Origin: Arthrinium phaeospermum
Lineage: Eukaryota > Ascomycota > Sordariomycetes > Amphisphaeriales > Apiosporaceae
Direction of reading: 5' to 3'
NCBI GenBank assembly: GCA_006503535.1
Contig: QYRS01000001.1
Span: 3,596,001-3,660,000, forward strand
Length of the DNA stretch: 64,000 bases
Shown piece after piece: positions 1-10,964 of the stretch (position 1 is the first letter of the stretch; every line of letters starts with the position of its first letter). The position numbers and the translations under genes were made by a program. Below the pieces are notes generated by a model, which saw only the letters and a list, made by a program, of their open reading frames with translations, did no database searches and had not been told where the DNA came from.

Positions 1-2
1 CC

Positions 3-461
3 AAGTCGGCCGTCCTGGAAGTACCCGACGAGGCATGGGATATCATGGACCGTCCAAGTGCCTCGCACACGAGCCTGCGTCTTCCGCCACGAATCGTCGT
101 GGAGGGCGCGGCGGTTGCAGCCAAGTGCCGCTGCATCGCAACGACTACCCGAACGATGTCGACAGGGACATCGACAAGCCGCGAATGGAAACTTTTGGGC
201 GTTCTGAGCGGCGGTCATGGCAGTCATGCAGTGCAGCTCGATATAGAGCGACGCGATGACATCACGGAGATCAGTGTGGTTTGCGTAGAGATAGCCCAAA
301 GCACGTGGGGTGTTAGCACGCGTAACACGCGCTATCATGGGTTGCTGCTCGAGCCATCGGCCTCGTTTCCAGGCTACTACATGCGATTGGGAACCATGGA
401 GGCGACATCTGACTGGTTTCAAGCTAACGGGGCGATTGGGGGCAAGTACAGCATCATCTAG
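3..461 (+). CDS. 3' end of a HET-like (heterokaryon incompatibility) protein, partial
   Basis: A reading frame is open from the first bases of the window to a TAG stop at 459-461, about 152 codons, so the gene must begin outside the window. The C-terminal part carries a Gly-Leu-Leu-Leu-Glu-Pro stretch followed by Gly-Tyr-Tyr-Met-Arg-Leu-Gly. This resembles the tail of many fungal HET-domain proteins, where a 'GL-L-P ... Y-R-G' strand pair ends the protein. The diagnostic HET domain itself would lie upstream and is not visible. It is followed after about 290 nt by the convergent ubiquitin-like-domain gene. The HET assignment is an inference from this weak tail similarity; it could equally be an unrelated hypothetical protein. 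Confidence 0.35.
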   Translation, partial: KSAVLEVPDEAWDIMDRPSASHTSLRLPPRIVVEGAAVAAKCRCIATTTRTMSTGTSTSREWKLLGVLSGGHGSHAVQLDIERRDDITEISVVCVEIAQSTWGVSTRNTRYHGLLLEPSASFPGYYMRLGTMEATSDWFQANGAIGGKYSII

Positions 462-749
462 TAAAGGTACCCACCGGGACTGCTGTAAGGGGGCATGCAT
501 GATCTTATCAGATGCTCAAAGAGCCCAGCAACACCGAAGTTGTTGCTAGGGATACCAAACATCTGACGATGATGGTCTTGTTGTATTAGGAGAGACCAGT
601 CATGGGAACGCACCTACATAGTCTGTCTCACCTTCTATCCGACGTAGGGCCTCCGCTGGTTGCGAGGATACAAGAGTGACCACTAAATATTAACTTTTGA
701 CAAGCTGCAATGGTCTAGCATGGAGATAGACATGTTGTGCCGGGAGGGG

Positions 750-2666
750 CTACATCAGGTCCGCCGAGTTTGAGCTTCTACAACTGTACCAACTGTCTGG
801 TGAGCCCTTGAGTTGGTTCTCGACCCTTGGATCCACAAGCTCTGCGTCTGCGTGGGGTTCAATCATGAAATCAACCGGGCTGTCCTCATCCCTAAATGCG
901 TCTATGTCTAGGAATCCTTTCTCAGATTCCCCTGGAGCAGATTGGCTGCCGTTATCTCCATTTCTGCCTGGAGAGTCATACGCTTTTCGTAGCTGCGTCG
1001 CGGTTGTCAAAGGTAGCGCGCCCATTTCCTTTGATGATTCAGACTGGAACTTTGGAAACTCCAGACTCGTGGATATTGGAGACGTATCGGGGCTCTGGGT
1101 GTGTTCTTCTGATTCCGAGGCTTCTGAAGATATTGAGGGACTCTGAGGTTCCGGGGAGTCTGTGGCTTCCGAAGAAACTGATGAGCTTCGAGACTCGGAA
1201 TAACGCGACGGTATCGGGGGCAATGGGGGTCTGTACGGTTGCTGATGGCGGTTCTGAGGAACACGATGCGCTGGGAGTCCTTGATTTCCCCATGGCCCTC
1301 GGTATGCATGCTGTCCTTCGTGCCCCCTTGGTACATGATAGGCCTGTGCTCCCTGGTATTCTGGAGGTCCTTGGTAACCTTGCGGAGGCTGGTTTCCTTG
1401 TGGCCTCTGATATCCTGGTGTTCCTTCAAAACCCCGTGGCCCAGGATATCCTTGTGGTGCCTGACTTCCCGATGGCTGTCGTGGAATCATCCGTGGTCGG
1501 TGAAGGCTGAGTTTACTGTCCATTGACCACATACGCATCGTTATAGCCCACCCCGGTTGGATGACTGATGGCCAAACCGGTGGAAGTATGAGTTCACCGT
1601 CGGGGCCGTAAACATCGTAATGCCCTGCGTCTACGTGTGGTCCTATTATGTTCACTTGTACGAACGCAAGCTTGATGAGTTCTTCCATACCCTTGTATTA
1701 CCTGTCAGTGGCTGGACATTACGGCTTGATTGGTTGTGGCGGCTCACCTGCCAGGTAGTACACCTTTCAAAGGGGAATGAGTACTTCCTTCCTACCGCAT
1801 CTTTGAAATTGATCGGCTGTTTCACCTCCTTCGCTTTGGCTTCGGCCAGCTCCTTTGCCTTCTCTCTGGCCGAGATGGATGCCAGCTTCTCCTCGAGTGA
1901 CTCAAGTATAGACTTGAGTCGAGCCGTCTCACGGGCATCACCAGGCGCTGTAGATAATTGGTTTTGGCTGGCCTTGACCATGGCCGTTTCGTCGAAGTTC
2001 GGGTCATGGCTTGAAGGATGACTTGCATCATCTTCTGCTTCTTGTTTCTTTTCAATTCTCGAGTCAATGAGGCCCAAGTCGTGTTCGCCAGATGTGCAGC
2101 TGGCCTCCCCATGGAGGTCCCTGCCCTGCGTCTCCTGATATTGTGCAATATTTGATGATAGATTACTTGGGCTTCCCAAAGTAGGTCAGCAATAAATATC
2201 AGACCATAATCTCACGGGAAACCTACTATGAAGCCATTCCCAACAGCACGTGGATCGATGTCAAACGCTCATGCAGCTGCGTCTTCATCGCCCGGAGCTC
2301 CTCCTTCTTGAAAAGAGTCCAGCCAACTTTGCACCAACTGGACTCGAGACTAGCCGCGGATTTACCATGTTTCGATCTCCTCTCGCCCAGCATCTGTTGG
2401 TATTGCCTGCTCCGTTCGTAGAACTTGTCGATTATATCAACTGTCGACAAGACGATGCAGGCGATCCCGTTCTTGATGTCCCGTGAGTGGAGCTTACTAT
2501 TCACCAGATTGCCGGCTTCCAGAAAGACCTGCTCCATGGCTCTTAACTCGACCATGGCTTCTTGGTATTCGATACTTGCCCCACGAGACTCGGCAAGGAT
2601 TCGAACCAGCCGGTATGTGACATTATACCCAGTAACGAAGTCACCGATGGAATAACCAAAGGACAT
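750..2666 (-). CDS. MSFGFSVGDF-type helical domain protein with ubiquitin-like domain and Gly/Pro-rich tail
   Basis: Three exons (2666-2227, 2171-1748, 1691-750) joined at a GTAGGT donor and a GTGAGC donor give 601 residues; the exon lengths sum to a multiple of three. The protein opens with MSFGYSIGDF, the hallmark start of a large fungal family of helical proteins. The middle (about residues 150-285) is charged and coiled-coil-like. A ubiquitin-like fold spans exons 2-3: an 'INFKDAVGRKYSFPF' strand, then TWQ, the splice junction, 'MEELIKLAF', and a 'GHYDVYGPDGE ... VIQPGWAITM' end. A Gly/Pro/Gln-rich repetitive stretch and a Ser/Glu/Pro-rich acidic tail follow. Members of this family are mostly uncharacterised, and some share N-terminal domains with fungal NLR-type immune proteins. 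The acceptor of the first intron is uncertain, since a second in-frame AAG lies 6 nt downstream. No enzymatic motif is seen. Confidence 0.75.
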
Positions 2667-3508
2667 GACGAATTTGAAAGTCGAGTAGATGGATGGGAGG
2701 CGAGATGGGACATTGAATGAAGGAATATCTGGTGAAGTGAGAGCAGGGCGGTTATGAGATGGCTAGCCTAGTTACTTTGGGGTAGCTACGTGGCTATGTG
2801 GTCTGATCTGACAAAGCCGCACCCCCCCTCTCTCGAGGGCCCAGTCCAAAGTCCGTCCCACCTCTTAATTGTCTACTATTGGCCCAGGTCAAGGAAAAAG
2901 GAGGAGTACTGCGCCACTCAATCAATGCATGCTAAGCCTTTGGCGCCTATCTTCCACATATTCCATCATATGTTTTATCGCCGGCTATTACGCCCACTAG
3001 GCATACTCGTATCAGTCTTTCCAAATAAAGGGGGGTAGCGGGCTTCCCCGTATTTTCGCACTTATGACAGCCAGCAGGCATGGACATGCGGTACCACTGA
3101 TTCCAACTCGTGTCAGATTTAATGTCTGTGAACCTGCATATTGCTATCATCTGTGTGGATGTAAGAGCCCAGTGGCAAAATTGCCGGCGTTATAGAAAAG
3201 ACCCCAAGGAAATGCAACATCTCACATCACGGTAGTACTGATAGCGAGCACCATAGAGATCGGAATAACATTTTTCAAACTCCTCGGTTGGCAAGCTCTA
3301 CTCGTTTCTCGTGTAAATAAAGCAGGCAGTAACTGGAACTCAACAGCATGTTCTATATTCGTATCTCGTAAGTCCACCGGAAAAGAGACTTGTTAACTGA
3401 AAAGAAAAAGCACAAATCAACAGCGAGCCACTCCATGTCAAGCAAACTTGGTAAAATCCGAAGACAATATTCAACGTAGATAACATGAATGATCCCGTAA
3501 ACCAAGTT
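2667..3508. other. Intergenic region, promoter side of the ubiquitin-like-domain gene
   Basis: No convincing coding frame on either strand. The stretch separates two minus-strand genes and must hold the promoter of the left one and the 3' end of the right one. I see no repeat or structured element. Confidence 0.5.
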
Positions 3509-4559
3509 TCATAACTCCCTCACAGCAATGCCAAACCACTCAAAGTTCTGAATCTCGTGCCAGTTACCTCCCACGGGCAAATTTCCCTCGCCGTCAGGTC
3601 TCTCATGGGCGATCTCGACCACAACGCCCCGTGGTTCGTCGTTGTCATACGGCCCTGGGAAAGATTAGATTGCGTGTCTGTGGATGCATATCAGGAATAT
3701 CAATTACAGCCAGGGGGGTTCCTCCTCCCAGTCCACCGGTTGTTATGCCACCTCGGCTCGGTGAACGCCCTGTCACAGTTCCCCCGGACCTGGGCGAGCG
3801 CCATGAGGCCGATGAGCAGGCAGAACTCGCCCCCGAGGCCCGTGGAGACCTGGGCGGTCCTTCGGTCGTTGTAGTTGTCCGGCACCAGCGACCCGACCCA
3901 GGTGGGGTTGTTTCCGGCCACCTTTCTGATCCCCCCGTTGGTGATGGCCCTGCTTACGCCGCCTTCGTTGGTGAAATGCATCATGCGGAAGATATACTCG
4001 GATGCCATGAGGTCGCTTGGGTCACTCGCGTCTCCGGGCTTGAAGAGACAGGGGGCAAAGGGGCCGCAGTTATACATGGTGGCCGTGGAGTAGCACTGCA
4101 GTGGCAGCCAAGTCCTCTCGCTCAGCCTCACGACTTGGCCATCGTCTTTGAGCATCCGATCGGTGTCATAACCTATCGTGCTGGGACGACAGGATGCTTC
4201 GTCGTCGAGGTCGTAGTACGGTCTCCCCGGGCTAACCGTAAACCCGCTGGCCACGCTGATATCGCCGTTATTGTAACGAAATACCTTGCCAGGAATCTTC
4301 TGACCAAACTCGGTGTAGTCCTGAGGCGGCAGTTGATTATTCAACATGTCAAAGCAGGGTGCAGCAGTTGGGGCGTAAGTAAGTTCGGTCACGGTGAAGA
4401 GAAACCGGCACGGGTAGCTTCCGGACGGTTTGGAGCTGCCTGAGCCCTTTGAGCCGTGAGACCGGTGGCTATGCCTGTCGCTCCTTGGAGATCGGTGCTA
4501 CTCAACAGGCTTAGTGTTAAAATTTCGACGAGAAAGACTTGGCATACATGATGAGCCAT
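3509..4559 (-). CDS. Unrecognised fungal protein, three exons
   Basis: The core is one long minus-strand exon (4497-3708) continued in a clean last exon (3654-3509). The joining intron (3707-3655) has a GTAATT donor and CCCAG acceptor; the last exon ends in a Trp/Phe-rich segment before TGA. At the 5' side I place a GTATGC...TAG intron (4547-4498) behind a 12-nt first exon starting at ATG 4559. That gives 315 residues with exon lengths summing to a multiple of three, but so short a first exon is only a proposal. The N-terminus is rich in His, Arg and Ser; the rest is globular with about nine cysteines. I do not recognise the family and see no signal peptide or membrane segment in this model. 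A 270-codon frame on the opposite strand (3631-4443) is judged to be a shadow, because the minus strand splices coherently. Confidence 0.5.
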
Positions 4560-7500
4560 GGCTTAGCTAATATGGCACCTCCCCGGATATATCACATGCC
4601 CCAAGAGTTAGTGATTGTTGTTGGGTCTGTTTCCAGTTCTTCTATCTCTCTGGCAGGATTCTCGAGGGCTGAAGTGACTCACACTTCAGCAGGGCTCCGA
4701 GCCTAATATATGCCGAGAATGGCTTGTCAATGATGCGGTGATAGTTTCGCACACCCCCTATATTCCCCCATGTTCTCGACAATGCCGGTGTATCACAGAG
4801 AGGTCCTGAACGGTTCCTTCCATCCGGCCTTCGCTTCTCCTGTCACCATTTGGGCTGAATATGGTTGGGCATTGAAGGAGAAAAGGCGGTCAAAACAATT
4901 GGCATCTCTGCAAATGAATTCGCCATTATTGTTCGACGGCTAGAACGCCAAGCTCTTTAGGTTTTTCGAACGGTCCAGACTATTTGCAAATCGCTGGGTG
5001 GACGAGACGGTTGGTCATCGATGAAAAAGTGGTGTCGAGTCTCTCGCCCTGGGACATATGCCGTCGTCGAGATGATGGCTATGATACAAAATCGCACCAT
5101 GGCAACTGTCGACTGTGACATCACCGTAGCCGTTTCCAAGTTTTACAGATCTTCACGGCGCAAGACACGCGACAGGAACCATTGCCCATTGGTGACACGT
5201 TTATTTCTCTACCGTGCATCTGGATCGAATCTTGGTAACCGACCGGTCTGCATGAAGGAAGCTGGAGCTCCCGGGGATACCGTTGCAACTGTTGCTTCAG
5301 GGACCAATGAGAATCTGCACCCAGACGATCCCCGCGCAGATAATCGCTGCAGATTTGCCGTACTCCGCTCTCCTTGTATCGGCCACGTCTTATCGTATTA
5401 GCCTGAGAGACGCCGGTGAGGCCCAGCGCATGGTGCAGTGGGGGTTCTGCTGTGCGGATGGGCACGATTGGGGAAGCCGCTCGAATTTTCGGCCAGGGAG
5501 AGAGGCTCTTGTTGGTGGCCCACGTTGAGGCTATCCGAGGCCGTGTCCAATGCCCGGGTAGAGCCCAAAGTCAGCATGGCGTCAAACAGTCCTGCCAGTG
5601 TAACGTCACCTGTGCTTTGGCAAGCGGCCTAAACCGGATGGAGTTGCTTGATCAGTTTGGTGCAAGAGACGAGCGCCGCCGAGGCGAACATGCTGTAAGG
5701 TGCTTATCACGGCGACGTAAATTGCAGCCAGTCAGCTCGCGCGCTATTGAGCCGGGTTGACTCGGCATTGCTGATCCCGCGACGGAGGGCGGGGACGAAG
5801 CGACCAACAGTGGAAGGGGAATCGTTGGCGGAGGGCGTGGGATAATGTGTAGCACAAGACATGGCCTTGCCTTCTAGTTGGTCGTCTCATTCAGTTTACC
5901 ATATCCCGTTGCCTAACTCGGTCGGAAGGGAGGAGGGGGGCTCAAGAGGAACTTCAGAAGAGACTTCCCCTCGTGAAGCTGCGTCGGGGATGTTTATATA
6001 GGAAGCCCAGACACATCTCAACAGTTCCGACGAGACAATCTGGCATTATGTAAGTCGATACGGCGGCTGCAAGCGTACGTTTTAAGTGTGAGAGAATCTG
6101 TTGTGTTCGGGGCTGTTTGCTCATGAACAATATAATAGCGACGTTGGGGGCCAATCGGATGCAGTCTTCCGGGTTATCGTAGGCAAGCCATCTTCATCAT
6201 TTTGGCATCATTGTGCGCCAGGATAGAACGACAGCGCTCGATTGGTTTTGAGACTGGGTAAGCGAGCTTGACGATGGCCCGCCCGAGGCTTGTTGGCGCA
6301 AGCCACGGCGCAGGTATGTGAAGCAGAGGGTTACAGGCATCGCTATCCGATGGAGACAGGCACGATTGGCCTCTCAAGATCCGATGATGAAAGTGTGACA
6401 TCCTAAGTCTAGTTGGAAGAGGTATGCTGATCCGACTTCCGATCAATGTGATGTGCAGTTGCCAGATTGGCTGGCAGGAAGATGTCCAAAGTGTGATGCG
6501 CCTGCAATGCGTCAGTCAATGTGAGTGGTCGAAATTGGCAATGGCCCAAGCGGGGCAGGCAACGAATGCCGCTGGACAGCAAGAACGGGCAAGAGCAAGC
6601 GCCCTCTGCCCAGCCTAAGCCCAGCCCAACCCCGCCCCAAAGGAAAGTCAAGCACAGATTTGGCGTCCCCCCGTCCGGCTCCTGGGATGTTAGGGTCTTC
6701 TCCTTACTTGTATTCGCAAAAGCTTATTCCTCGTCCATGCCGATTTTGTTTCTATTGATAGGCGCGGTTTGGTTTTTCGGACTCAGCACTTCCTTGACTG
6801 TCGGCCTTGATGATGCGGGGACGCGATCGTCTAATATTTGATGAAGATATACATGCAAACGAGCCACGATGCTACGGAGAGAAACACAGCATCAATGCTC
6901 GGTCGGGTCGCATCGGTAAGCGCATCTATGCTATTACAACTGCCCTCCGTTTAAGAGCCGAAACCTGAGCACTTCACCCGACCACGACCACGAGTCCTGT
7001 CACCTGTTTCAGTGCAGGCCTTTGTGCCCAGCGCGAAATGAAAGGGCCCAAGATCCATCATGCCATCCCCGGCCTACCACACTCACATTGACTGGCCGGC
7101 CTCAAGGAACGACAGGCACGTGTGCCATTCTCGGACTATTGTCGGCAAAAGCAAAGTCTTGTTCGCATCCAACTAAATCAAGCATTTCAAAGCCACAGTC
7201 CAGGCTGGCTTGATGACTCTTTTTTCAGGATGTCGGTGAAAGTCAAACATTGCTAAAAGTAGCGCGGCTGCTCTCCTGGCCAGTCAAGCCAAAATCTACT
7301 GCCCGGATCCACTGACGAGAGATCGCCAGCGACTGGATCTTGGATGGACCCAACCGTCATCAGCACCCAGGTTAAGGGTTCAGATGCAAATCTTCCAAGG
7401 CTCAAGGGCTCTCACATCCAGTCTTTACGTCAAGCGTCGTTAGCCAAGACGGGTCTGGGGTCGTGTAGAATTCCCCTTGGTCGATCCAGCCCATCAAATG

Positions 7501-8285
7501 CAGGGTAGGCAGTGGCGGGAGACCGGGGTACAATGCCTCAAACGCGTGCAGTTTCACGATCCTAGCGTCTGTTATGCGCGGCCACCTCCGCTTCCCGTCC
7601 AGCTAATTTAGGCGAACGAATCACGTACCGCAGAGCGCCTCTGACCTTCCAGAACCGGGCTTCGCTGCCAGGTACCCGCCGGCCAACGGTGCGCTATGCT
7701 GACTATGCTAAGGCACTTCCACCACTGCACCTTTGCGACTGGATGAAACCTGCCGGCTCTTGAGACGACCGTTGCTTTCTTGTTCATGGTCCATTCAGTC
7801 CGCCCCATGATCATCATCTTAATCACGCACCACGGAACGCCTCTTGGTCTGGTCACTGCCGAGCTGTCCCCTCCGTGATGGAGAAAGCGCCCGAGTAAGT
7901 CGATCCATGACTTCTGCCAGGAGATCCCCCTGGAATCGTCCCATCATGATGCCTGCCACGCATCCATTCTGTTCAAGCATCCCCCTTCCCCTCCTCCTTC
8001 ACTGCCCCATCGGCCCACCAGTCAGTCTCCCGTGCTCTGCGCAAACCAAACATCCCATGTTGTCTGGATGACTGTTGGCGCCCTGGACTGAACTGCCCAG
8101 TATCTGCCCGCAAAGTTTCTGCCAAGATCATGCATTGCTAGGGTATCAGGGATTCGAAAACAATGTTTCCGTCCCTTAATTCTGTTTGCCAAGTCCCTGG
8201 AAACACAAGCCTGGCAACACCCTGTGACCATGAAAGGCCATCGACTGGTTCCTAGCCATCCTGCAATGACGGCGGCACGGTGGGG
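4560..8285. other. Long region without a recognisable gene
   Basis: About 3.7 kb of ordinary base composition. Only short frames (up to about 115 codons) occur. None has a recognisable motif, signal peptide or conserved splice pattern, and they overlap each other on both strands. There is no AT-rich RIP signature and no repeat. It may hold untranslated regions or genes too fragmented to see by eye. Confidence 0.5.
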
Positions 8286-8295
8286 TTGACGTCAA
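8286..8295. promoter_or_regulatory. CRE-type (ATF/CREB bZIP) palindrome
   Basis: A perfect 10-bp palindrome, TTGACGTCAA, lies 360 bp before the start codon of the HsbA-type gene. TGACGTCA is the known binding site of fungal ATF/CREB bZIP factors involved in stress responses. Use by this gene is inferred from position only. Confidence 0.35.
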
Positions 8296-8449
8296 GGGTG
8301 CGGTCACCCTTCATGCACCGCCCAGCCAGCTAAGATCGCGGTCGGCATATCATCGTGCAAGCCAAGATGGCATCGCATCGGAGGCCGTGTGGCTCGGCGC
8401 ACCTACCCTGCCCCTCTCCCTCCCTCCTTCGGCCCACGCCTCACGATTC

Positions 8450-8455
8450 TATAAA
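8450..8455 (+). promoter_or_regulatory. TATA box of the HsbA-type gene
   Basis: TATAAA, 200 bp upstream of the ATG at 8655. It is followed by a pyrimidine-rich leader typical of highly expressed fungal genes. Confidence 0.45.
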
Positions 8456-8654
8456 GAAAGCAGAGCCGCTTTCGACTGCCAAAAGCTTATCCCATTGCTT
8501 CTCTCACCACAGTAACTTGCCAGTCCACCAACCAGCCTCTACTTGCTCGTGTAAGTGCTACCAAGTCTATTCAGTCACTCGTTCGACAGAAACATCCGAT
8601 ACAACATCTACATTCGTTATACCTACCCACCTACCTAAGTCCTAAGTCATAATC

Positions 8655-9620
8655 ATGAGGGCCTCTACTCTTTTCTCCGTCGTGGCCATGGCCACCGGCA
8701 CCATCGCCACCTTTGGCGATGCTGGCCCTCCCACCAAGACACCCCAGGGCGACGCCTCGTCCGTCTCGGACCTCATCACCTCGGTCTCGGGCGCCATGTC
8801 GCAGCTCGACACGTCCATCAAGGCCTACGACGGCAAGGACGCGTCCAAGGTCAAGACCGACACGGAGCACCTCGTCTCCACCATCAAGTCGTGCGCTTCC
8901 TCGCTCAAGGAGTCCGGCAAGGAGATCACTCTCCAGGAGATCTCGGGCCTGCAGCCGCTCATGTCCGGCATCAACACTATCGGCCAGGGCCTGGCCAGCG
9001 ACTTTGAGAAGAAGAAGACGGAGTTTGAGCAGTCGGAGCTCTGCAACGTTATCCAGGGCGGCCTCCAGAGCATCGGCAAGGAGACCAAGAAGCTCATGGA
9101 TGGCGTCGTCGGCAACTGCCCCCAGGAGGCCAAGACAGCCGCCGCCAGCCTCGGCGATGGCGTTGTCAGCACCCTCACCAAGGGCGCCGACCTGTTCAAG
9201 GCATTCCACTGCATGCCCTCGCCCCCCAACGGCGGCTCCAAGCACAACAACCCCCCGGCTCAATCCTCGGCCGTCGCCTCTGCCTCGGCCTCGGTCCCCG
9301 CCGCCCCGGCCACTCCCCCTAAGCAGTCGGTCGTCGCGCCCCCGCCCGCGGCTGCCCCTGTCACTGTGACCGCTACCGTCACCGCGCCCTGCCTTTGCTC
9401 TTCCAGCGCGGCGCCCCCGCCCGCGGCTCCCGTTCCCGGCACGACCAAGTCGACCCCTGCCGCTCCCTTCCCTACTGGTCCCTCCAAGACCACTGTCGCT
9501 GGCAGCACGGGCGGCATCAAGCCCACAGCCACTGGCACTCCCATCGTCACCGCCGCTGCCGTGCCCAACGCCCTGGCACCCATGGGTGTTGTGGCCGGTC
9601 TCTTTGCTTTGATGCTTTAA
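8655..9620 (+). CDS. HsbA-family (hydrophobic surface-binding / galactomannoprotein-like) cell-wall protein, GPI-anchored
   Basis: Single exon, 321 residues. Residues 1 to about 20 form a signal peptide with a hydrophobic Ala/Thr/Val core. Residues about 33-185 make an all-helical domain with regularly spaced hydrophobics, the pattern 'L-S-L-D-I-Y-G-D' near its start and paired cysteines (one in KSCASSLK, one in SELCNV). This matches the HsbA family, whose founding member binds hydrophobic surfaces and helps recruit degradative enzymes. Residues about 205-300 are Pro/Ala/Ser/Thr-rich, as expected of an O-glycosylated wall-spanning stalk. The C-terminus ends in a short hydrophobic segment preceded by small residues, a likely GPI-attachment signal. 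It probably sits at the cell surface. Third-codon positions are strongly C/G-biased, suggesting high expression. Confidence 0.88.
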   Translation: MRASTLFSVVAMATGTIATFGDAGPPTKTPQGDASSVSDLITSVSGAMSQLDTSIKAYDGKDASKVKTDTEHLVSTIKSCASSLKESGKEITLQEISGLQPLMSGINTIGQGLASDFEKKKTEFEQSELCNVIQGGLQSIGKETKKLMDGVVGNCPQEAKTAAASLGDGVVSTLTKGADLFKAFHCMPSPPNGGSKHNNPPAQSSAVASASASVPAAPATPPKQSVVAPPPAAAPVTVTATVTAPCLCSSSAAPPPAAPVPGTTKSTPAAPFPTGPSKTTVAGSTGGIKPTATGTPIVTAAAVPNALAPMGVVAGLFALML

Positions 9621-10280
9621 GAGAACCTACTTTGTCACGCTTTGACCCCACTACGCGGATGGGACCCATTCAATTGTGGTCCGTTCCCATGTGGGGAAAC
9701 GAATTATGAAAACGAAATCAACAACAGTGTACATACAAGAAAAAAACAAAAGCAACATCCATGAGAGGCACCTGGTCCTACATATTTCTTAGAATTGTCT
9801 GGGGCTCGAAGCGGCTGGGATACCCGCAGTGGCCTCTGTTACGAGGCCCATGGCGTTTTTGATTTTTGGGGGATGCTTTAGCAATGATATCCTAGATCCG
9901 CGTTTTGATTTAAAATATCAATTTTTATCAACTTTACTGAAACCTCCCTGTTCTGAATGTGACTGAATGTGACTGAATGTGTCGGCAGAGGAGTGTCATA
10001 GGTCTTGTACCCGAAATATTTCGGTGCATTACGCGACTAGCATGAGGCAGGTTGCTGATGAGTGAGTGTGCATTGGATGTGGCATTAATCATGATACTAT
10101 GTGGCTTATATGTACAGGGATAACTTTTGGCACTAGCTGCATGCTGGCGTTTTGCTACACCGGGAACGCATCCGGCAACGCATCGCATGGCGGAAGAACT
10201 ACCGACACGCAGAGACCTGAACGGGATGCACGGGGTTGGAGAAGTCCATCGTCCATTGAGCGAGCATAGCTTGATCCCGC
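9621..10280. other. Convergent intergenic region with a decamer tandem repeat
   Basis: The 3' ends of the HsbA-type gene and of the cysteine-repeat gene face each other here. The only clear structure is the threefold decamer at 9952-9980; no gene is seen. Confidence 0.5.
9952..9980. repeat. Tandem repeat, unit TCTGAATGTG/ACTGAATGTG
   Basis: Three consecutive copies of CTGAATGTGA-type decamers, nearly perfect, in the convergent intergenic space. Confidence 0.8.
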
Positions 10281-10964
10281 TCATGCCGTGGGCGTAGGGC
10301 ACGGCGGCGCCGAGAAGGTCGGGCTGGGCGAGCAAGCAGGCCAGCAACTGATGGTGGTCACGTATAGGTCAGCATGATCAATCCACGCTGAGAACGAGTA
10401 TAGTATGAAGACGAAGGATGGTTCGACGACTCACCCTCCAAAGGTCAGCACGGTCGAGGTGCCGCACGTCCTCAACGAGTCCTGGCAGGCGGTGGTGCCG
10501 CCGCAGGGCGCGCTGGCGGCGGGCGGCGGGGTGACGCCCGGCTCGAGCGGCGCGCCGGCCGTGGGGCAGGGCGGCGCCGTGTAGAGGGGGCTCGGGGAGC
10601 AGGCCGGGTAGCAGCCGCCGAAGGTGAGGACGGCGGTGGTGCCGCAGGTGCGGACGTGGTCGGCGCAGAGGCGGCTGCCGTCGCAGGGCAGACCGCTCGT
10701 CGTGGCATCTGCTGCTGCGGTGGATACGGATGCGGGGGCCGACGTGATGGTGCCGGTGGTGCTGACGCTGATGGTGTCGAGGGTGCAGGGCGGCGGCGTG
10801 AAGCTCGGCCAGGGTGTACAGGCCGAGAAGCAGCCGCCGTACATCTGGCCGCAGTCGTTGACGTAGTCGGCGCAGACCGTCTGGGTGCTGCAGGAGCCTT
10901 CGTTGCTCACGGCGGCGGCGGCCGCGGCGCTGGCGAAGAGGGCGAGGACGGTGGGGGACAGCAT
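10281..10964 (-). CDS. Small secreted cysteine-rich protein with three internal repeats
   Basis: Two exons, 10964-10435 and 10347-10281, joined by an 87-nt intron (GTGAGT donor, CATCAG acceptor); 198 residues. A signal peptide with a poly-Ala core covers about residues 1-18. The mature protein is built from three copies of a roughly 38-residue unit: C-x(4-6)-C-A-D/Q-x(4)-C-G-x(5-6)-F/Y-G-G-C-x-x-A-C-x-P-x-P-x-F/Y-x-x-P-P-C. The copies are separated by Ser/Thr/Ala and Pro/Gly linkers. Copy 3 is only complete after splicing, which restores the GGC-W-PAC and final APPC motifs; this strongly supports the intron. Each unit has six cysteines, suggesting three disulfides. No enzyme signature is seen; an apoplastic or wall protein, possibly effector-like, is the most I can say. 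Confidence 0.8.

Noticed and set aside
3631..4443. 270-codon plus-strand frame
   Set aside because: The minus strand splices into a coherent protein with good intron signals; the plus frame has no motif.
8631..9263. 210-codon minus-strand frame opposite the HsbA-type gene
   Set aside because: Leu/Gly/Ala-rich antisense shadow; the plus frame has signal peptide, HsbA-type domain and GPI signal.
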